A DNA stretch of 64,000 nt from a bacterium (lineage in GTDB: Bacteria > Bdellovibrionota > Bacteriovoracia > Bacteriovoracales > Bacteriovoracaceae). Both the position numbers and the translations under genes were made by a program. Position 1 is the stretch's first letter, and every line of letters begins with the position of its first letter. Under the pieces are notes generated by a model. The model was not told the origin of the DNA, ran no database searches, and was given only the letters and a program-made list of their open reading frames with translations. Of this stretch, positions 34,908 through 44,318 are shown one piece after another. Location: contig JAUHVL010000012.1 in assembly GCA_030425045.1 (NCBI GenBank), forward strand, positions 26,471 through 90,470, written 5' to 3'.

Positions 34908-36523
34908 GCTTTTTCCTTTTTACCTAGGTAGTAATCATAATTTCCTGGGTAGATGGTAACTTTACTTTTATCTATTTCATAAACTTGGCTAGCGAGTTCT
35001 CTCAAAAAGTGACGATCGTGACTAACGAGAATGATCGTTCCCTCAAACTTCTTTAAAGCATTTAGAAGAACTTCTCGAGAAGCAATATCGAGGTGGTTGG
35101 TGGGCTCATCAAGAACGAGTAAATTATTATTTTGTGAAAGAAGAACGGCGAGGATTAATCGACTTTTCTCCCCTCCTGATAGGTATTTAACTTTTTTATT
35201 AACGTCTTCTCCACGAAATTGAAAAGCAGCTAATAAATTACGAAGGTAGCCATCACTAGCTTCTTGTAAAACAGATTGCACTTCATCTAAAACTGAATTC
35301 TCAGGTTTCAATACATCAAAGCTATACTGGCTAAAATAACCCATTTTTATACTAGGGCCGATCGTTGCACTACCTTCACTAGCATCAGTTTGATTGGCGA
35401 TAATTTTTAGGAGAGTTGATTTTCCCGCCCCGTTAACACCAACAACGGCAAGCTTCTCCATTCGTTTTATTGTTGCTCCAAGGTTTTCAAAAATTAATTT
35501 ATCGCCTTCTTCGGTAGACCATACTTTTTTTAGATTTTTTAAAACAACCACATCATCACCACCCCGAGGAGGTTTTGAAAACTCGAAGTCAATGCTTTGT
35601 TCTTCTGGAGGGAGTTCTATCATATCAATCTTTTCTAGTTTTTTTACACGAGATTGAACTTGAGCCGCGTGTGAGGCCCTCGCTTTAAACTTTGCGATGA
35701 ATTCTTGATCTTTGGCGATACTCTCAAGTTGTTTTTTATGCTCAGATTTCATTTGAGCAAGACGAACATCTTTGTCTTTTTCATAGAAGTCGTAATTTCC
35801 ACTGAAGACAGTTACTTTGCGGTTCGCTACTTCAACTATTTTTTTACAGACGTTATTCATAAAATCACGATCGTGAGTGGTCATAAAAATAGCACTTTCA
35901 CAGTTTTGTAACCATTCCTCCAACCAAAGTATCGTTTCCATATCGAGGTAGTTTGTTGGTTCATCCATGATGATGAGATCAGGGTTGATAACAAGAACTC
36001 TCGCTAAAGCGACTCTCATTTTCCAGCCACCAGAAAACTTTTCAATCGCTTTATGATGATCTTCTGGCATTATTCCTAGACCTGTCAGGACTTCCCTCGC
36101 ACGAGTTTCGAGATCATATCCACCTCTTTTTTCAAACTCTGTTTGGACATCACCCATCTCTATTAAAATATCATTCATTTTATCTGGATCAAGCTCAGGA
36201 TCGCTTAATTGATTTTCAAACTCGTGTAGCTTGCTTTGGAGCTCTTTAATCTTTTCATCACCAGAGAGCACAACCTCAAGTGCGCTGGCCCCTTTCATTT
36301 CTCCAACGTTTTGAGAAAAGTAGGCCATTCTCATTTTATCGGGAAAACTTATTTGACCTGTATCGTATTTTTCTTCACCAATAATCATACGAAAGAGGGT
36401 TGTTTTTCCTGTACCATTAGGTCCGACTAATCCAACTTTCTCACCTGGATATATTTGAAGATTAACGTGAGAGTAAAGGGTTTCTCCCCCTTGAATTTTG
36501 GATAGATTACTTATACTTAGCAT
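34904..36523 (-). CDS. ABC-F family ATPase
   Basis: 539 residues with two ABC domains and no membrane helices. Walker A sites are GPNGTGKTT (about 35-43) and GVNGAGKST; signatures are FSGGWKMR and LSGGEKSR; Walker B sites are LIIMDEPTN and LLVLDEPTN. A charged linker (about 235-295) forms the tRNA-interaction motif. ABC-F proteins act on the ribosome as translation factors or antibiotic protection factors. The short linker fits YbiT/EttA-like housekeeping types, but the subgroup is not decided. It is coupled by ATGA to the sugar dehydrogenase gene. Confidence 0.9.
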   Translation of the reverse strand: MLSISNLSKIQGGETLYSHVNLQIYPGEKVGLVGPNGTGKTTLFRMIIGEEKYDTGQISFPDKMRMAYFSQNVGEMKGASALEVVLSGDEKIKELQSKLHEFENQLSDPELDPDKMNDILIEMGDVQTEFEKRGGYDLETRAREVLTGLGIMPEDHHKAIEKFSGGWKMRVALARVLVINPDLIIMDEPTNYLDMETILWLEEWLQNCESAIFMTTHDRDFMNNVCKKIVEVANRKVTVFSGNYDFYEKDKDVRLAQMKSEHKKQLESIAKDQEFIAKFKARASHAAQVQSRVKKLEKIDMIELPPEEQSIDFEFSKPPRGGDDVVVLKNLKKVWSTEEGDKLIFENLGATIKRMEKLAVVGVNGAGKSTLLKIIANQTDASEGSATIGPSIKMGYFSQYSFDVLKPENSVLDEVQSVLQEASDGYLRNLLAAFQFRGEDVNKKVKYLSGGEKSRLILAVLLSQNNNLLVLDEPTNHLDIASREVLLNALKKFEGTIILVSHDRHFLRELASQVYEIDKSKVTIYPGNYDYYLGKKEKA

Positions 36524-36608
36524 AAGCTGCTTTGTACCATATCAAGGAATGTTAACCACGATCCGCTGCTTCATTGTTAAATATTTTGATCTCTTTTAAA
36601 CTCAGCTT

Positions 36609-36965
36609 ATGAACAGTGAAGAAAAAATTTGTCAAAATTGTGGACGTCCATTTGAGTGGAGAAAAAAATGGAAAGACAACTGGGATGAGGTTAAGTACTG
36701 TTCCAAGTTTTGCCAAGGGGATCGATCAAAAGAAAAGCTTAAAGAGAAAATTCTCTCGCTTTTAGCGTTAAGAGAGAGAGGTAAAACGATTTGTCCAAGT
36801 GAAGTATTAAACGCTGAAAAGAAAAAAGATAAGAAAGAAATGGAGCAGGTAAGAATGGCCGCAAGACTTCTTGCCTATGAAAATAAAATCGAAATAACTC
36901 AAAGAGGAAAAACGGTAGATCCTTTAAATTTCAAAGGACCTATAAGGTTAAAGTTAAAAATTTAA
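36609..36965 (+). CDS. DUF2256 + DUF3253 fusion protein
   Basis: 118 cytosolic residues. The N-terminus (CQNCGRPFEWRKKWKDNWDE then VKYCSKFC) is the DUF2256 zinc-ribbon with four Cys. The C-terminal part (about 42-115) matches the DUF3253 winged-helix-like module, with helices around ALRERGKTICPSEV and a basic beta hairpin. The two are separate genes in many bacteria and fused in others. The role is unknown, perhaps nucleic-acid binding. It overlaps the convergent DCC gene by 4 bases. Confidence 0.8.
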   Translation: MNSEEKICQNCGRPFEWRKKWKDNWDEVKYCSKFCQGDRSKEKLKEKILSLLALRERGKTICPSEVLNAEKKKDKKEMEQVRMAARLLAYENKIEITQRGKTVDPLNFKGPIRLKLKI

Positions 36966-37351
36966 TTTGTTCTGAGATGACATTGCCCATCTTCACATTT
37001 TCTCTTTGGTAGTCTTGGTCTGATATGTTTAGTAAAAATATTATAGCTACTATCAATGAGCGGACGAACTTTTTGATTATTAAAAAGAGAGATAAGAGGT
37101 TTGTAGCCAGGTAGCCTTTTCCAAATTTCAACGAAAGAATCGACACCTTTGTAAACTTTGCCCTCATCATCCATGGTGTGCATGTGAAGGTTTACTTCTT
37201 CAGTTTTCAACCCCAAATCTTCTGCATTAAAACTCGCTGAACTTATATCGACCAATTTCAATAAATTGTACTTATCTCGCTTTTTATAATGTGATATTTC
37301 TCGATGACAAACCATACAGGCACCATCGTAAAAAACGGTTAAGCCAGACAT
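36962..37351 (-). CDS. DCC-family thiol-disulfide oxidoreductase-like protein (DUF393)
   Basis: 129 residues. The family-defining DxxCxxC is VFYDGACMVCHRE near the N-terminus, in a thioredoxin-like fold, with the later block VYKGVDSFVEIWKRLPGY. Members are predicted thiol oxidoreductases, and their substrates are not established. Its ATG overlaps the TAA of the small upstream gene (TAATG), so the two are translationally coupled. Confidence 0.85.
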   Translation of the reverse strand: MSGLTVFYDGACMVCHREISHYKKRDKYNLLKLVDISSASFNAEDLGLKTEEVNLHMHTMDDEGKVYKGVDSFVEIWKRLPGYKPLISLFNNQKVRPLIDSSYNIFTKHIRPRLPKRKCEDGQCHLRTN

Positions 37352-37530
37352 TAGTTATCCTTTGTTTTTTCAAGCTCATCAATTTCTTTAAGCAGTGACT
37401 CTGCCTGAAAAGTTAATTCACTGTAGAGCTCAATATTGCCATTTCTCTGGGCCTTCATTGCCTCCTCAGATATCTGCTGATACTTCTTTTCTAGTTTCTT
37501 GATGGGGTCTTGTTTTAAAAATCCGAACAT
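37351..37530 (-). CDS. small DUF6435 (Lacal_2735-like) protein
   Basis: A 59-residue protein beginning MFGFLKQDPIKKLEKKYQQ, with KAQRNGNIELYSELTFQAE further on. This is the pattern of the short DUF6435 family (MFGLFKKDPxKKLEKKY... AMxAQRNGDIxxYAELTxxAE). It should form two helices; the role is unknown. AGGA lies 5 bases before the ATG, and the stop shares a base with the DCC gene start. It is easy to miss because of its size. Confidence 0.8.
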   Translation of the reverse strand: MFGFLKQDPIKKLEKKYQQISEEAMKAQRNGNIELYSELTFQAESLLKEIDELEKTKDN

Positions 37531-37615
37531 ATTATTCCTTTTTGTCTAACTTTAGCACAAGTTTAAGCTAGCCTAAAGTACTAGATTAAGTATAAGACAG
37601 AGTTTTATCACCATT

Positions 37616-37644
37616 TTGTCTTGCTTTTGTTTAAAGTTTAATAT
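37616..37644 (+). promoter_or_regulatory. sigma-70-type promoter of a small RNA candidate
   Basis: TTGTCT (37616-37621) and TAATAT (37639-37644), spaced exactly 17 bases, predict a start near 37651. No coding region follows before a strong terminator. Confidence 0.6.
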
Positions 37645-37650
37645 ATCTTA

Positions 37651-37755
37651 AACTTATCGAAGGCTTCTGAATTCCGTTCTGTCCGCATATATCCTGGCCT
37701 TCAAAATTTAATGTCCTGTGCATAAGACCCTGATTTATCAGGGTCTTTTATTTTT
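37651..37755 (+). ncRNA. candidate small RNA (about 100 nt)
   Basis: Between the predicted start (about 37651) and the terminator there is no open frame with a ribosome site, and no gene lies upstream on the plus strand that the terminator could serve. The RNA can form a first stem GAAGGC (about 37659-37664) / GCCTTC (about 37697-37702), then a single-stranded AAAATTTAATG stretch, then the terminator stem. This is the usual layout of a trans-acting bacterial sRNA. I do not recognise it as 6S, SRP, tmRNA or RNase P. Confidence 0.5.
37724..37755 (+). terminator. strong intrinsic terminator without an upstream gene
   Basis: AAGACCCTGA (37724-37733) and TCAGGGTCTT (37738-37747) with a TTTA loop, followed by TTATTTTT: a perfect 10-bp stem and T run. 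The nearest plus-strand gene ends 760 bases upstream beyond two minus-strand genes, so it most likely ends the small RNA candidate. Confidence 0.85.
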
Positions 37756-37788
37756 AATTTTCCCTTTTTAAATTCCGATAAGTTAAGA

Positions 37789-38835
37789 ATGAAAAATATC
37801 TTAATTTACCTTTCTCTTTTTATTATCTCTGCTTGCGGATCAACTTCTCTTAAAAGAAATCTTGCTAATGTTGGTGAGTATAAAACATTCGTTTTGAATA
37901 ATGAGTATACTTTTAGAGTTGAGGACCAAAATCAAAACCTTGAACCGCTGATAACACTCGCTGCTGGAGATATTGTAGAAATTCGTATTGATAATCCCAC
38001 TGGACCTCGAACCTATATTAACGATGGAGATATTTTTCAATCTAATGGTGGTTGGTTTCAGGATGTAAACATTTTAGCAGCGAAAGAACTAAGTGATGAA
38101 CAAAGAGAGGATCTTAACGAAAAGCAACTGTTCGTTTCGGTTTCAATTGTAAATAGAGCAAGTGAGCTAAGAGAAGGGGAGCTCGGTTTAGACTGCCAAT
38201 CGCTTACTAAAGGATGCTTGCTTAAAAGAGGTTCTGATACTGTCATAATCTTTTTTAGAGGTTGGGTTCCAGACAATCGTTTTGGCTCAAGAAAGCAAGT
38301 TCCAAGTAGGCATTGGACGACTGCTGCTAGACAAATGATGCTAGAGGGAACTCAATTGGGTTGGAATATAGATCAATCACTGGCCCAACTTGATTTAGAA
38401 AGTAGTATCTTTACCATGGCGTCTTCTCATTTAAGTTTGAGTATGGATGAGATGGATAGAATCTTAGAGCTCTCGGGAGCTTCTAAGTTAATCTTTGCTT
38501 CTCATTCTGGAGGGCAAGTTGGGCTAAGGCAAACAATTCTTGCGGGTGACTATGAGTACTGGCAACAAAAAGTTAAGGCCATTTGGATGTTAGATAATTT
38601 CTATAGTGCTGCCACAACTTCCGCCGTCATTTATCGAAACTTCTATACTAATCATCCTGATAAAGATTTTCTTCGAGAAAACTGTTTTGGTTTTGTCACC
38701 GATCATAATTTATCAAATTATCGTGGTCACTATAAATCATTTTGTCCGAACGTTCTTGAAAGAGGAGTTGGACATTCAGATGGAGTGGTTCGCTGTCTAC
38801 CTGATTTTGAAAAAGGTGAAGCGTGTTCGCCTTAA
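37789..38835 (+). CDS. lipoprotein with a C-terminal alpha/beta-hydrolase-like region
   Basis: 348 residues; signal peptide with lipobox (FIISAC) and lipidated Cys16. The first 150 residues are beta-rich and unassigned. The second half reads like a hydrolase core: VIIFFRGWVP (strand and oxyanion turn), then LIFASHSGGQVGLRQ with a Ser in the elbow SHSGG, then KAIWMLDNFYS (possible acid) and later GVGHSDGV (possible base His). Four late Cys could pair. Its end abuts the convergent kinase gene with no gap. The enzyme activity is a hypothesis. Confidence 0.6.
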   Translation: MKNILIYLSLFIISACGSTSLKRNLANVGEYKTFVLNNEYTFRVEDQNQNLEPLITLAAGDIVEIRIDNPTGPRTYINDGDIFQSNGGWFQDVNILAAKELSDEQREDLNEKQLFVSVSIVNRASELREGELGLDCQSLTKGCLLKRGSDTVIIFFRGWVPDNRFGSRKQVPSRHWTTAARQMMLEGTQLGWNIDQSLAQLDLESSIFTMASSHLSLSMDEMDRILELSGASKLIFASHSGGQVGLRQTILAGDYEYWQQKVKAIWMLDNFYSAATTSAVIYRNFYTNHPDKDFLRENCFGFVTDHNLSNYRGHYKSFCPNVLERGVGHSDGVVRCLPDFEKGEACSP

Positions 38836-40938
38836 TTATAGGAATTTTAATCGAAAAACTGTTCCATTTTGTGATGTTTTAAAGCCAAGGTCTATATTAT
38901 TAGATTTTGCTAGAGTATGACTGATAGAAAGACCAAGACCTGTGCCTTTATTTACATCTTTAGTCGTAAAGAAAGGATCGAATATTTTATCTTGAATATT
39001 TTCCGGTATTCCAGGTCCGTTATCAATTATTTCTATGATATTTAGATTGTTTTCTTTAGTAAGAATGAGCTCAATGTGAGCAGAAGGTTTGTTATCAAGT
39101 GCATGGGCTGCATTTGTTAATAGGTTCGTAATGATTTGTTGTATTTCACTGGCTTTCGCCTCATGAGTATAGTTATGATATTTGTCATTGATATTTAAAG
39201 TTAGGGTAATGCCGTCATTTAGATAAAGTTGGCTGAGGAAATTAAATGTTTCTGTAACAATTTCTTTTAAATCTACTAAAGCCTTTTCATCGCTTTTTTT
39301 ATGAGCAAGTTTTCTCATTCCCGAGACAATGTCTTTAATTCTGCTAAGGTTTGTTTTAACGATTTCTAATCTCTTCTTATTTTCAGTATCTTCAGGTAGG
39401 CTTTTTTCGAGTTGAGAGATGTAACCTTGAATGATGGTCAGAGGGTTGTTGATCTCATGGCCAACACCAGCGGCCATTTCCCCAATTGAAGCCAACTTTG
39501 ACATATGAAATGATCTATTTTTTTCTTCTTCTATTTCTAACAGTAGTTTCTTTCTTTCACTTATGTCTTTTATAAGGAATATAGTTTTAAATTCACTCAA
39601 TTTAGAATCTAGTGTCTTAATTGTTATCTCTACTGTTTTAGAATTAAGAATTAACTCTTTTGAGTCTAGGTTCTTAATAGATTTTAAGTTAAATGACTTC
39701 TTTAAAAGGTTGTCTAAAAAAATAGGTGATTTATTTTTTTCGAACTGAAACATTGTACTAAATTTGTTATTATAAAGAGTCATAGCTCCAGACTCGCTAA
39801 ATATGGCGAGAGCTTCTGGAAAATTGTTTAATAAACTTATATATTTATTGATTTCGATTTCAACTTCATTTTTTCTTTTATAAAAGCGATAGATGTAGAA
39901 AAGCAATAAGATTAGAATTAAAGAAAAAGTGAATGAGAGGAGTTTAAATAGGGTGTTTTGCTGTTTCGCCTGTAGGTTTTTATAATTAAAAATATACTTC
40001 TCTGAATTTGGTATTGAGCTAATGACACCAATTAACCTTAAGTGTGACGCAATTTTTTGCCAGCGATGTGTCGAAGTATGACCGATTTCAACATTAGGGT
40101 AATTCATTAATTCTTTTATAATTTTGTAAGAATGAATGTTAAATTGATAATCATCGGTATATTTTTCTCGTATCTCTGGATATTTATTAACGATTAAATG
40201 GGAGATTTCTTCAGGGTTATCTAGAGCATATTGCCACCCTTTGATAGTTGCTCTTCTGAAGCGTTCAACTAATTCAGGGTCTTCTCTTACTAACTTTCCT
40301 GTCGTAATCAAGGTGTCTCCATAAAAATGAAGTCCAAAATCTGAAGCTGTAAAATATGTTGGCTTAACTTTTTGCTCTTTAGTCCCCCATAACTCAGATA
40401 ATACATAATGGGCTTTTAAGTCGACATCGTCGTTATAAATGCTTAAAGGATTAAAGCTCATAGGAACTTCGTTAAACACGTTTTCGTCTTTTAAGCCTTC
40501 TGCTTTGATTAGTGCTGCTAGTTCAAAGAAAGAGAAGTCATTCTTTGAAATCATGACATTCTTATTTTTTAGTTTTGCAGGATGATCAATATTTTTAAGA
40601 CTAAAATAACCGAATGGACTTTGTTGAAAAATAGTAGATACAACTTGATAGTCTTTTCCTTGGTCTATTTCTAAGATGACGTCAGGTCCTCCAACTGAAA
40701 AGTCTACGGTGCCATTCTCTAGAAGTTCATAAAGACCATAGATTTCTCCATTTTTTTTTACCCTATTAATTAAAGTTGTCTCTATGTTTTGTTCTTTATA
40801 GTACCCTTTCTCAATTGCTGCGTAATAACCTGCAAATTGAAATTGATGATCCCACTTTAAAAACAAATTTACTTGATCAATCGCGAGTGCCTTTTTTGCA
40901 ATAACTAATACAAAAAGGGCTTTAAAGAAGAATTTCAT
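38836..40938 (-). CDS. histidine kinase with periplasmic NMT1/THI5-like sensor domain
   Basis: 700 residues. A signal/anchor helix (about 3-19) is followed by an ABC substrate-binding-like domain of the NMT1/THI5 type (about 20-315; LFLKWDHQFQFAGYYAAIEKG is the family start, as in the pyrimidine-precursor binding proteins). A membrane helix lies at about 333-352, then a PAS-like domain (about 368-465) and a HisKA with His494 (GHEINNPL). The HATPase domain has NLLTNAAHALD, DNGPGIP and GTGLGLS. It probably senses a small metabolite, perhaps of thiamine/pyrimidine type, at the periplasm. No response regulator is adjacent; it follows typA with a 1-base gap. Confidence 0.85.
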   Translation of the reverse strand: MKFFFKALFVLVIAKKALAIDQVNLFLKWDHQFQFAGYYAAIEKGYYKEQNIETTLINRVKKNGEIYGLYELLENGTVDFSVGGPDVILEIDQGKDYQVVSTIFQQSPFGYFSLKNIDHPAKLKNKNVMISKNDFSFFELAALIKAEGLKDENVFNEVPMSFNPLSIYNDDVDLKAHYVLSELWGTKEQKVKPTYFTASDFGLHFYGDTLITTGKLVREDPELVERFRRATIKGWQYALDNPEEISHLIVNKYPEIREKYTDDYQFNIHSYKIIKELMNYPNVEIGHTSTHRWQKIASHLRLIGVISSIPNSEKYIFNYKNLQAKQQNTLFKLLSFTFSLILILLLFYIYRFYKRKNEVEIEINKYISLLNNFPEALAIFSESGAMTLYNNKFSTMFQFEKNKSPIFLDNLLKKSFNLKSIKNLDSKELILNSKTVEITIKTLDSKLSEFKTIFLIKDISERKKLLLEIEEEKNRSFHMSKLASIGEMAAGVGHEINNPLTIIQGYISQLEKSLPEDTENKKRLEIVKTNLSRIKDIVSGMRKLAHKKSDEKALVDLKEIVTETFNFLSQLYLNDGITLTLNINDKYHNYTHEAKASEIQQIITNLLTNAAHALDNKPSAHIELILTKENNLNIIEIIDNGPGIPENIQDKIFDPFFTTKDVNKGTGLGLSISHTLAKSNNIDLGFKTSQNGTVFRLKFL

Positions 40939-40939
40939 T

Positions 40940-42751
40940 TTATTTTCTAATCGTAGAGCGCTTATTTTTCTCTAGCACTTTTTTACGAATGCGCACGGTT
41001 TTAGGTGTGATCTCAACCCATTCATCGTTGTCTATCCAGTTCATAGCAAAATCAATACTCATTGCTTGAACAGGGGGAAGGATAATATTTTCATCTTTTC
41101 CTGCTGTTCGCATTGAACTGAGGTGTTTTTCTCTCACGCAATTGACGTTAAGTTCGTTGGTTCTCACATGTTCACCAATGACTTGACCTTCATAAACAGT
41201 TTCGCCAGGAGTGATAAATTGTTTTCCAGAAGAGAGAAGGTTGAAAAGCGCATAGGGTGTTGCCTTTCCATTTCGGTCTGATATGAGACTCCCGTTTTGA
41301 CGAGATAACATATCTCCAGCGTAGGGACGGTAACCAATAAAACGAGAGGACATAATTCCTTCTCCTCTGGTATCGGTTAAAAATTGTGAGCGATATCCAA
41401 TTAACCCTCTTGAAGGCATTTCAAACTCAACTCTATTTCGATCGTCCCCGAGTGGATTCAGACTTTGCATATGTCCTTTTCTTTTTGAAAGAGTTTCGGT
41501 CACTGTACCCACACAATCAGATGGGACATCGATAACGACGGACTCATAGGGTTCACTTTGAACACCATCAATTTCTTGAATGAGAACTTGAGGTCTGGCA
41601 ACCATCAACTCAAAACCTCGTCTTCTAATTTCTTCAAAGACGATCGCCAGTTGAAGCTCACCTCTACCTTTTAAAGAAAATTCTTTAGGGTCATCACCGG
41701 GGGTATATTGGAGAGATACATTTATCTTACATGCTTCTTCCAACATTTCTTCAAGCTTTCTACTGGTAAGGTATTCACCTTCTCTACCAGAAAGGGGAGA
41801 AGTATTAACAGAAACGGTGACAGATACTGTTGGTGGATCAACTTCAATTCTCGGAAGAGGATCGTTAAACTCGCGATCACAAATACTGTCACCAATTTTT
41901 ACTTCATCCATTCCAGTAATAAGAACAATTTCACCTGCTTCTGCCGTATCGATTTCGTGAGTACCAAGAGCATCATAAATTTGAATACTTGATGCTTTAA
42001 AATTCTTTTCTTTCTCTTTTCCAATCAGAGTATAAGTTTGGTTCTTATGAATTTGCCCTCTTTGAATACGGCCGATGGCCTGTTGACCGAGGTAAGAGCT
42101 ATAACCGAGATTGGTCACAAGAATTTGTAGGCCTTCCCCTTCATTGACGATTGGCTCAGGAAAAAAGTCACTGATCATAAAATCGAGAAGAGGGTGCAGA
42201 TTTTCATTGGCATGTTCGAGATCTGTTTTTGCGTATCCTTCTTTTGCTGAGGCATAAAAGATCGGAATATCGAGATCATAATCCTCGATTTCAAGAAGAG
42301 TTGCGAGATCGAGAAAAAGATCATCTATCTCAGCTTTTACTTCTTCAATTCTCTCATCAGGTCGATCAATTTTATTAATGACGACACCAATCTTTATTCT
42401 TCTCTCTAATGCCTTTGAGAGAACAAATCGCGTTTGAGGAAGAGGGCCTTCGGCAGCATCGACAAGAAGACAAACGCCATCAACCATCATAAGAGATCTT
42501 TCAACTTCTCCACCAAAGTCGGCGTGTCCCGGAGTATCGAGCAGATTAATTTTATGATCTTTCCATCTCAGAGCACAGTTTTTTGCTGTGATGGTAATAC
42601 CTCTTTCCTTTTCAATATCACCGGAGTCCATGACTCTTTCAGAGATTTCTTCTCTTTCAGAAAGTGTTTCCGACTGCTTGAGCAGTCCATCAACAAGTGT
42701 TGTTTTTCCGTGGTCAACGTGGGCCACAATAGCGATGTTTTTTAATTTCAT
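40940..42751 (-). CDS. typA: ribosome-associated GTPase TypA/BipA
   Basis: 603 residues. The G domain has AHVDHGKTT (G1), the RGITI switch, [12 protein letters not shown] (G3) and NKIDRP (G4). Domain II, the EF-G-like domains III and V, and a C-terminal BipA-specific domain with [12 protein letters not shown] (typically LTNxRASG) follow. TypA binds the 70S ribosome or 50S assembly intermediates and is needed under cold or stress. Full length for the family. Confidence 0.95.
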   Translation of the reverse strand: MKLKNIAIVAHVDHGKTTLVDGLLKQSETLSEREEISERVMDSGDIEKERGITITAKNCALRWKDHKINLLDTPGHADFGGEVERSLMMVDGVCLLVDAAEGPLPQTRFVLSKALERRIKIGVVINKIDRPDERIEEVKAEIDDLFLDLATLLEIEDYDLDIPIFYASAKEGYAKTDLEHANENLHPLLDFMISDFFPEPIVNEGEGLQILVTNLGYSSYLGQQAIGRIQRGQIHKNQTYTLIGKEKEKNFKASSIQIYDALGTHEIDTAEAGEIVLITGMDEVKIGDSICDREFNDPLPRIEVDPPTVSVTVSVNTSPLSGREGEYLTSRKLEEMLEEACKINVSLQYTPGDDPKEFSLKGRGELQLAIVFEEIRRRGFELMVARPQVLIQEIDGVQSEPYESVVIDVPSDCVGTVTETLSKRKGHMQSLNPLGDDRNRVEFEMPSRGLIGYRSQFLTDTRGEGIMSSRFIGYRPYAGDMLSRQNGSLISDRNGKATPYALFNLLSSGKQFITPGETVYEGQVIGEHVRTNELNVNCVREKHLSSMRTAGKDENIILPPVQAMSIDFAMNWIDNDEWVEITPKTVRIRKKVLEKNKRSTIRK

Positions 42752-42798
42752 GGTTCCTCTAAGATAGTGACTGAATGCATTCTAATGCTAAAGGGCCG

Positions 42799-43599
42799 CT
42801 ATGCAAAGGACTCCACGGTTATTTTTTGATCAGGGTTGAGTTGCTGTGCGCTAGTGGTAAAAGTATCCTTATTTTTATAGAGGATAAAGATTCCCATAAA
42901 GATGAGAAAGATTCCAAAAGCCCTTTTTAATTGTTTTTGGGAAACAAATTGTACTAACCAGGTACCTAGAAAAATACCGGCTCCTGAGAAAAGGATGAAA
43001 TAGGCCAAAAAACTCCAGGGAATTGTAACCATGCCTAAATAGCCAAGAAAGCCACTAAATGACTTAAGTGAAATAATAAGAAGGGAAGTGCCAACCGCTT
43101 TTTTCATGGGAATTCCCGTCAATAAAACAAGTGCTGGAACAATTAAAAATCCGCCACCAACTCCGACAAGTCCTGTGATAATTCCTACGATAATTCCTTC
43201 AAAAGCGATGAGAAAATAATTTAACTTTTTATCTTTTTCGCCCTCTGAATCTTTTCTTCCTCTCAGCATAAAAAACGAAGCCGCAAGCATAATAAAAGCA
43301 AACATAATTAACTGAGTTTGTCCTGAGAAGTATTGGCTTAGTCTTGCCCCTAAGAACGTACCCAACATGGCCACAGGGCCAAAAATAGCCGCTATTTTTA
43401 AATCGACATTTCCTTTTTTGTAATGCCCGTAAACACCAAGCAGACTGGTCGCTCCCACAATGGCGAGACTTAAGGCGATCGATAACTTGGCATCCATATG
43501 CATGACATAAACCAAGATGGGGACTGTGAGAATTGAGCCTCCTCCACCGAGAAGCCCAAGTGATAATCCGATTAATGTCGCTAAAAGATAACCAATCAT
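42799..43599 (-). CDS. TauE/SafE-family sulfite/organosulfonate exporter
   Basis: 266 residues with about eight hydrophobic helices. Two family repeats are visible: LIGLSLGLLGGGGSILTVPIL at the N-terminus and GIITGLVGVGGGFLIVPALVL in the middle. The family moves sulfite, sulfoacetate, thiosulfate or other sulfur anions out of the cell. It follows the Crp/FNR-type gene in the same direction, next to a persulfide-dioxygenase cluster, so export of sulfite made by that enzyme is the likely role (inference). Confidence 0.85.
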   Translation of the reverse strand: MIGYLLATLIGLSLGLLGGGGSILTVPILVYVMHMDAKLSIALSLAIVGATSLLGVYGHYKKGNVDLKIAAIFGPVAMLGTFLGARLSQYFSGQTQLIMFAFIMLAASFFMLRGRKDSEGEKDKKLNYFLIAFEGIIVGIITGLVGVGGGFLIVPALVLLTGIPMKKAVGTSLLIISLKSFSGFLGYLGMVTIPWSFLAYFILFSGAGIFLGTWLVQFVSQKQLKRAFGIFLIFMGIFILYKNKDTFTTSAQQLNPDQKITVESFA

Positions 43600-43644
43600 A
43601 TCAATCAGTGTAGCTTAGTTGTGAAATGTAAACCTTGATAAGGG

Positions 43645-44262
43645 TCACACTTCTTCTTTGCTTTTTAAAAGGAGCTTGTCGGTATCGAGAATATTGAAGT
43701 TTCGACCTTCTTTTTCGATGAGTTTCTCTTCGTCAAGTTTTGTCATAACTCTGACGACTGTTTCAAAAGTTGTGCCAGAGAATTCTGCGATTTCTTTTCT
43801 TGTCCATATGTGCTCTGGATATTTTAGTTTTAAGAAGAGTAAAGATTCGATTATACGAGAGCTGGCCGTTTTATCCTGAAGTCCTGCTAGTCTTAACTCT
43901 GCATGACCCAGGTTGGTGGCAAGCATTTTCACCATTGTGGCCATCAGTTCTGGATGGTGTTGGCAAATCTCTTGGCATTGTTTTTTCGAGATTATGACTA
44001 ATGTTGTTTTTGATAGAGCGATGGTCGTGGCATGGTAATCAGTCTCAGCAAAATAAGAACGATGGCCAAACATATCGTCTTTACCGAAGACTCTGAGAAA
44101 AGTTTCTTTTCCGTTTTCTGAAATATGAAAGAGTCCAACCAGGCCATCTTCAATAAGGTAAAGGCTTTCTGGAGTGTCACCCTCGTGATAAATAATTTCA
44201 CCTCTTTTGACGGTCTTTCGATGTGAACTTTCAATAAATGGCTTTAAAAGTGGATAAAACAT
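43645..44262 (-). CDS. Crp/FNR-family transcriptional regulator
   Basis: 205 residues. The cyclic-nucleotide-binding-like fold (about 10-120, with GEIIYHEGDTPESLYLIEDG) and a dimer helix lead to a C-terminal winged helix-turn-helix (TRKEIAEFSGTTFETVVRVM). In the recognition helix Glu and Arg match FNR's ExxxR (with Val in place of Ser next to Arg), which read TTGA half sites. The N-terminal Cys set that carries FNR's [4Fe-4S] cluster is missing, and only one Cys pair is present (KKQCQEICQHH). It may sense another signal, for example reactive sulfur or thiol oxidation. A perfect TTGAT-N4-ATCAA box lies 20 bases before its start, suggesting self-repression. Confidence 0.85.
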   Translation of the reverse strand: MFYPLLKPFIESSHRKTVKRGEIIYHEGDTPESLYLIEDGLVGLFHISENGKETFLRVFGKDDMFGHRSYFAETDYHATTIALSKTTLVIISKKQCQEICQHHPELMATMVKMLATNLGHAELRLAGLQDKTASSRIIESLLFLKLKYPEHIWTRKEIAEFSGTTFETVVRVMTKLDEEKLIEKEGRNFNILDTDKLLLKSKEEV

Positions 44263-44282
44263 ATATTTTCTCTGCTTTCTTC

Positions 44283-44296
44283 TTGATCTAGATCAA
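44283..44296. promoter_or_regulatory. FNR-type operator TTGAT-N4-ATCAA
   Basis: TTGATCTAGATCAA is a perfect match to the FNR consensus dyad, midway between the Crp/FNR-type gene and the divergent persulfide-dioxygenase-like gene. Its centre (44289.5) falls exactly at -41.5 from a start predicted from the TAATAT box on the plus strand. Confidence 0.8.
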
Positions 44297-44318
44297 GGAA
44301 AAATTATTAGCCTAAGAC

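Noticed and set aside
43770..44234. Overlapping short frames opposite the Crp/FNR-type gene
   Set aside because: Shadow frames of a clear regulator, with no conserved motif.
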